Source of the DNA: Mucilaginibacter conchicola
GTDB taxonomy: Bacteria; Bacteroidota; Bacteroidia; Sphingobacteriales; Sphingobacteriaceae
Reading direction: 5' to 3'
Length of the DNA: 64,000 nucleotides
Assembly (NCBI RefSeq): GCF_003432115.1
Contig: NZ_QWDC01000001.1
Coordinates: 248,001 to 312,000, forward strand
Within the stretch, counting starts at the first letter, position 1. Each line of letters begins with the position of its first letter. Made by a program: the position numbers and the translations under genes. Below, piece after piece: positions 60,165 to 64,000 of this stretch. Below the pieces are notes generated by a model, which saw only the letters and a list, made by a program, of their open reading frames with translations, did not search any database and was not told the DNA's origin.

Positions 60165-62561
60165 ATGATAAAAAACTACTTTAAGATCGCGTGGCGAAAC
60201 CTTTGGAAAAACAAGGTATCGTCGGTAATAAACATCGTGGGGCTTGCCGTTGGTATGGCGGCCTGCATTGTTATATTATTGTTTGTGGCCTATGAGAAAA
60301 GCTTTGATAATTTCCATGGCGACAATGTGGTTCGGATAAGCGAAGTGCAAAAATTCCCGGGGATGGCTGCCTCACAAAAGGTTGGTTTATCTATGTTCCC
60401 GATGGGGCCTTCGTTGAAAGCGGAGTTCCCTGAGGTGGAGAAATTTACCCGCGTAAAGTGGGATAAAAAATACCAGATGACCTTTGGCGAGAAGCGCGTT
60501 TTCTTACCACAGGTATTCGCGGTTGACTCAGCATTTCTAAAGATCTTCAATTTCAAAGTACTGAAAGGCAATGCACAGAATGCCATTGAGAAACCCAACA
60601 GCATTGCCATTACACAAGAAACTGCCGAAAAGTTATTTGGTAACGAAGACCCTATAGGCAAAACCATCAATCACTTTGGTGGCGATACCGTAAGGTTTAT
60701 GGTTACTGCAGTAATGGCAAATTGCCCTAAAAACTCGCAACTACAGTTTGATGCCATCTACTCACTACCCGGCATTCACCAAAAATGGATGGATAACTGG
60801 GGGGGCAACTGGCTGAATACTTATTTAAAACTTGCGCCTGGAACCAACTTAAAAGGTTTTGAAGCAAAAATGCCGGGTTTCCTCAAAAAACATTTAAACG
60901 GCGATGGCTGGAAATACTACGAGCTATTCTATTTGTCGTTGAAAGACATTCACGCTAACTCTGCCGATATCGGTTTGGATTATCTGAATTATCAGAAGTT
61001 CGATAAAAAATCTACTAACCTGTTCGCCATTATAGCTTTTATAGTGCTTTTAATCGCTTGTGTTAACTTCATGAACTTGTCTACCGCACGCTCTGCCGAT
61101 AGGGCTAAAGAAGTGGGTATCCGTAAATCAATAGGAGCAAACAGGCCTCAGCTGGCCATCCAGTTTTTGGCCGAGACAATTTTGCTCTCGTTGCTGGCCT
61201 TAGTACTTGCTATCGTGTTAGTAGAAATTGCTTTGCCTTATGTGAATAGCTTAAGTCAGCGCGATATCAGCTTAAACATTATCGGCAACCCGGGTTTCAT
61301 GCTCATATTGGTAGCTGGTGCTTTATTGGTAGGTGGTATATCTGGCATATACCCGGCATTATTTCTTTCGTCGTTCCAACCGGTAAAAGTGCTGAAAGGA
61401 TCTGTTGAAACAGGTAAAAATAAAGGTACCATGCGCAATGTGTTGGTAGTTGCCCAGTTTACAAGCGCTGTGTTCCTAATGATAGCCACCGTATTTGTAG
61501 TAAAACAGCTACGGTTTATGCAAGATAAAGACCCTGGCTTTACCCGCGACCAAATAGTAAACATCCCTCTCGACAGGATCTCGGGCCGTAACTATGAGTT
61601 GTTTAAACAAGCTTTATTGGGCAATACATTAGTTGCTGATGTTACTGCATCTCAGGATCAGTTAGGTAGTCACTTAGACCAAAACGGTGTATCATTCAAA
61701 TACAACAACGACGCCCTGCGCGAATTAGCCGCTACCCAGCTTATTGTGGACGATAACTATCTGCGTACTTACAACATTAAAATGGTAGAGGGCAAGAATT
61801 TCTCGTCAGAAAAATCAGCCAACGGCCGCGAGTATATCGTTAACGAATCGATGGCTAAAGAGTTATTGAAAGATCATCCCAAGGCGGCTTTATCGTCATT
61901 GATCGGTCAACGTTTTGGTTATGATTCGTTGGGTGTCATTACAGGCATCGCTAAAGATTTCAACTTTAACTCACTGCATTATAAAGTAGAGAACTTATAT
62001 ATAGTAAACCAGGATCAGTGGGGTTTCAGCACGGTATCGGTAAAAATAAAAGCCGGTAAATCAAAAGAAGCGCTGGAATACATTAAAGCTACCTGGAAAA
62101 AGATCAACCCCGATTACCCTTTCGAATACCAGTTTCTTGATGACCATTTTGCCGAAGTTTATCAGGCAGATACACAAATAAGCAAAATAGTGGGCATACT
62201 GGCCGTGTTGGCTATTATGATATCCTGTCTGGGTCTGTTCGGCCTCGCGTCATTCTCTGCTGAGAAACGTATCAAAGAGATAGGAGTGCGTAAAGTATTA
62301 GGCGCATCAGTACAAAATATTGTAATGCTGCTTACCGGGCATTTTATAAAACTGGTGCTGATGGCCAACCTTATTGCATGGCCGCTTGCCTGGTACACCA
62401 TTAATCACTGGTTGCAAGGCTTTGCTTTCCGTATTAATGTAACCTGGGGCTCGTTTGTATTTGTGGCCCTTGCATCGGTTTTTATAGCCGTTGCAACCAT
62501 CAGCTTCCAATCCATAAAAGCAGCAATATCAAATCCTGTAAAAAGCCTTAGAAATGAATAA
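60165..62561 (+). CDS. MacB/FtsX-type ABC permease P15
   Basis: A 798-residue permease. The first FtsX block is of the common type (ACVNFMNLSTARSADRAKEVGIRKSIGANRPQL), with S-I-G-A for V-L-G. The stretch before it, SLKDIHANSADIGLDYLNYQKFDKKS, is specific to this copy. The first periplasmic domain has KFPGMAASQKVGLSMFPMGP. The second periplasmic domain lacks W-D-G-K and has ASQDQLGSHLDQNG. The last block SCLGLFGLASFSAEKRIKEIGVRKVLGASVQNIVML is intact. It ends AISNPVKSLRNE. R1 repeats lie on both sides and no new promoter motif was seen, so it should share the unit D transcript. Confidence 0.92.
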   Translation: MIKNYFKIAWRNLWKNKVSSVINIVGLAVGMAACIVILLFVAYEKSFDNFHGDNVVRISEVQKFPGMAASQKVGLSMFPMGPSLKAEFPEVEKFTRVKWDKKYQMTFGEKRVFLPQVFAVDSAFLKIFNFKVLKGNAQNAIEKPNSIAITQETAEKLFGNEDPIGKTINHFGGDTVRFMVTAVMANCPKNSQLQFDAIYSLPGIHQKWMDNWGGNWLNTYLKLAPGTNLKGFEAKMPGFLKKHLNGDGWKYYELFYLSLKDIHANSADIGLDYLNYQKFDKKSTNLFAIIAFIVLLIACVNFMNLSTARSADRAKEVGIRKSIGANRPQLAIQFLAETILLSLLALVLAIVLVEIALPYVNSLSQRDISLNIIGNPGFMLILVAGALLVGGISGIYPALFLSSFQPVKVLKGSVETGKNKGTMRNVLVVAQFTSAVFLMIATVFVVKQLRFMQDKDPGFTRDQIVNIPLDRISGRNYELFKQALLGNTLVADVTASQDQLGSHLDQNGVSFKYNNDALRELAATQLIVDDNYLRTYNIKMVEGKNFSSEKSANGREYIVNESMAKELLKDHPKAALSSLIGQRFGYDSLGVITGIAKDFNFNSLHYKVENLYIVNQDQWGFSTVSVKIKAGKSKEALEYIKATWKKINPDYPFEYQFLDDHFAEVYQADTQISKIVGILAVLAIMISCLGLFGLASFSAEKRIKEIGVRKVLGASVQNIVMLLTGHFIKLVLMANLIAWPLAWYTINHWLQGFAFRINVTWGSFVFVALASVFIAVATISFQSIKAAISNPVKSLRNE

Positions 62562-62570
62562 ATAATTAAA

Positions 62571-62655
62571 TCATTGAGTCATTTGCTTCGCTGTCATTGG
62601 GTCATTAACTGACCTAAAAGACAATGAACAAATGACTTGATGACCTAATGACCTA
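62571..62655 (+). repeat. R1 mosaic repeat between P15 and P16
   Basis: TCATTGAGTCATTTGCTTCGCTG followed by TCATTGGGTCATT (quoted here in parts: TCATTGAGTCATT, TGCTTCGCTG, TCATTGGGTCATT) gives the clearest complete composite unit. Reversed words AATGACTTGATGACC and TAATGACC follow up to the P16 start. Confidence 0.65.
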
Positions 62656-62659
62656 AATT

Positions 62660-64000
62660 ATGTTAAAAAATCACTTTAAAATAGCTTTGAGAAACCTGTG
62701 GAAACATAAGGTATTCTCTTTTATAAATGTAACGGGCCTATCCGTAGGTATTACCGCCTGTTTTTTCATTTACATGTATGTAGCCTTTGAGTTAAGCTAC
62801 GATAAATTCCATAGCAAGGTAGATAACATTTACCGCTTGGTTACGGACATCAAAACCCCGTCAGAAACCATTAATACTGATGTAACTTCCTGGGCATTTG
62901 GGCCGCATATAAAGCCAGAGTTTCCGGAGATAGAGGCCTTTGTGCGTGTAAGCGGCGAGAGCTTCCTGGTAAGAAAAGATAATATCAAATTCCAGGAAGA
63001 TAAGGCCCTGTATGCCGACTCAAACTTTTTTAAAGTGTTTGATTTTAAGTTGCTAAAAGGTGACGCCAAAACTGCGTTAACTGCACCTGCCAGCATCATT
63101 TTCAGCGAGACTTCAGTTAAAAAATATTTTGGCGATGCTGATCCAATCGGTAAAACAGTATTGATAACTGGTAATGCTGTACCTGCTATTGTAACCGGCG
63201 TTATGAAAGATATGCCGGCCAACTCACAGATAAAAGCGGATCTGCTGATATCTATGACCACCCTTACCCAAAAATTCCGAACGGATATTGACGACCAATG
63301 GGGTAACTACGGTGCAAGCACATATCTTTTATTAAAACCCGGCACCAACCCTAAAGCTTTAGAGGCCAAATTTGTGCCGGTGATTGAAAAGCTCAATGGC
63401 CGCGAACAGCGCGAACGCAAAATGGCGGCAACGCTTTTATTGGAGCCAATGAAAGATGTGTACCTGCACACCACCCGTGGCGGGCAGGAAGTGGGCAGCA
63501 TGAGCAATGTTTACATTTTTAGTATTGTAGCCGTATTTATCCTGTTAATAGCCTGTATCAATTTCATTAACCTTACTACGGCACGTTCTGTTGAGCGTGC
63601 AAAAGAGGTGGGTATCCGCAAAGTGGTTGGTGCGGCAAAAGGCGAGCTGGCCGCTCAATTTATAGGCGAGTCTGTAGTACTTTGTATAATTGCCTTTTTC
63701 ATCACACTGGCGCTTTCATCCTTACTGTTGCCTGTGTTTAATCAGTTGTCCGGTAAAGTGGTTAGCACTGGCATTTTTAGTAATCCGGGCTATGTTGCAG
63801 GTTTATTTGGGCTATCTGTATTAATAGGGTTACTGGCAGGTGTTTATCCGGCATTGGTGCTATCGTCGTTCAGGCCGGTAATGGTGCTAAAGGGCAGGTT
63901 TTCTACAGGTACCAAGGGCAATATGCTCAGGAAAACACTGGTAGTGGCGCAGTTCAGCATCTCTATAGCTCTCATCATAGGTACCATTGTAGTTTATGAC
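62660..64000 (+). CDS. MacB/FtsX-type ABC permease P16, cut by the window end
   Basis: The ATG at 62660 opens a frame that stays open to the last base, giving 447 residues of a permease of about 800. Present are the basic start MLKNHFKIALRNLWKHK, the first helix, the first periplasmic domain and most of the first FtsX block: PMKDVYLHTTRGGQEVGSMSN, ACINFINLTTARSVERAKEVGIRKVVGAAKGEL, and the helix LVVAQFSISIALIIGTIVVYD at the edge. The second periplasmic domain and second FtsX block lie outside the window. The array may therefore continue; the number of permeases given here is a minimum. Confidence 0.9.
   Translation, partial: MLKNHFKIALRNLWKHKVFSFINVTGLSVGITACFFIYMYVAFELSYDKFHSKVDNIYRLVTDIKTPSETINTDVTSWAFGPHIKPEFPEIEAFVRVSGESFLVRKDNIKFQEDKALYADSNFFKVFDFKLLKGDAKTALTAPASIIFSETSVKKYFGDADPIGKTVLITGNAVPAIVTGVMKDMPANSQIKADLLISMTTLTQKFRTDIDDQWGNYGASTYLLLKPGTNPKALEAKFVPVIEKLNGREQRERKMAATLLLEPMKDVYLHTTRGGQEVGSMSNVYIFSIVAVFILLIACINFINLTTARSVERAKEVGIRKVVGAAKGELAAQFIGESVVLCIIAFFITLALSSLLLPVFNQLSGKVVSTGIFSNPGYVAGLFGLSVLIGLLAGVYPALVLSSFRPVMVLKGRFSTGTKGNMLRKTLVVAQFSISIALIIGTIVVYD

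Noticed and set aside
26889..62655. R1 spacers as insertion sequences or MITEs
   Set aside because: They have facing repeats but no target-site duplication I could see, no fixed length and no related transposase; word composition varies from spacer to spacer, which argues for growth by slippage or recombination.
17099..64000. Many open frames of 60-145 codons on the opposite strand of the permeases
   Set aside because: They recur at equivalent places in paralogous genes, for example opposite the STARS / KEVGIRK region, as expected for mirror frames of conserved coding sequence; they lack signal peptides, domains or spacing of their own.

Overview
The window looks like a chromosome segment of a Bacteroidota bacterium, most likely Sphingobacteriaceae close to Mucilaginibacter or Pedobacter. 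The clues are a DUF4251 protein, A-rich start contexts with almost no Shine-Dalgarno sequences, a Bacteroidota-style HtpG, and long runs of 8-TM MacB/FtsX-like permeases ending in a shared ALANPVKSLRSE-type tail. The assignment is by eye, without database support. I saw no transposase, tRNA, rRNA or CRISPR array.

Layout. (1) 146-1249: an outer-membrane barrel protein with its own terminator. (2) 1339-6638: a tight operon of RidA-type deaminase, D-threonine-aldolase-like PLP enzyme, M19 dipeptidase and GH63-like glucosidase. (3) 6643-9131: small secreted or unknown genes and a Tat-exported TIM-barrel protein. (4) 9371-11871: htpG and an FMN reductase. (5) 11889-14583: a histidine kinase and an NtrC-type response regulator, divergent from (6) 14860-16919: an HlyD-type adaptor and a LolD/MacB-type ATPase. 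(7) 17099-48449: twelve permease paralogues (P1-P12) with a DUF4097 beta-helix protein between P7 and P8. (8) 48494-51696: recR, a GT2 glycosyltransferase, an SDR and a Kir-type potassium channel. (9) 51856-54896: a trp leader peptide with three tandem Trp codons and an attenuator, then trpD, trpF and trpB. (10) 55153 to the end: four more permeases (P13-P16, the last cut by the window edge).

The main system is the two-component / adaptor / ATPase / permease cluster: one ATPase and one adaptor for at least 16 permeases. Four promoter regions (before the adaptor, P6, P9 and P13) share a 25-bp motif with 18 invariant positions. Each is followed 91-93 bp downstream by TGGYAT-N3-TTTT. This is the geometry of an enhancer-binding-protein site plus a sigma54-like promoter, and the neighbouring NtrC-type regulator is the obvious candidate activator. 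The sites divide the permeases into units A (adaptor, ATPase, P1-P5), B (P6, P7, DUF4097, P8), C (P9-P11) and D (P13-P16). P12 is an orphan with degraded motifs. Most spacers between permeases are filled with two families of simple-word inverted repeats: R1, built on GTCATTGRGTCATT, and R2, built on AGAGATTAG / TTTAGAATTT.

The trp segment is a textbook attenuator by inspection. It stands in front of trpD and lacks trpE, trpG, trpC and trpA in the window; permease unit D begins where trpA would be expected.
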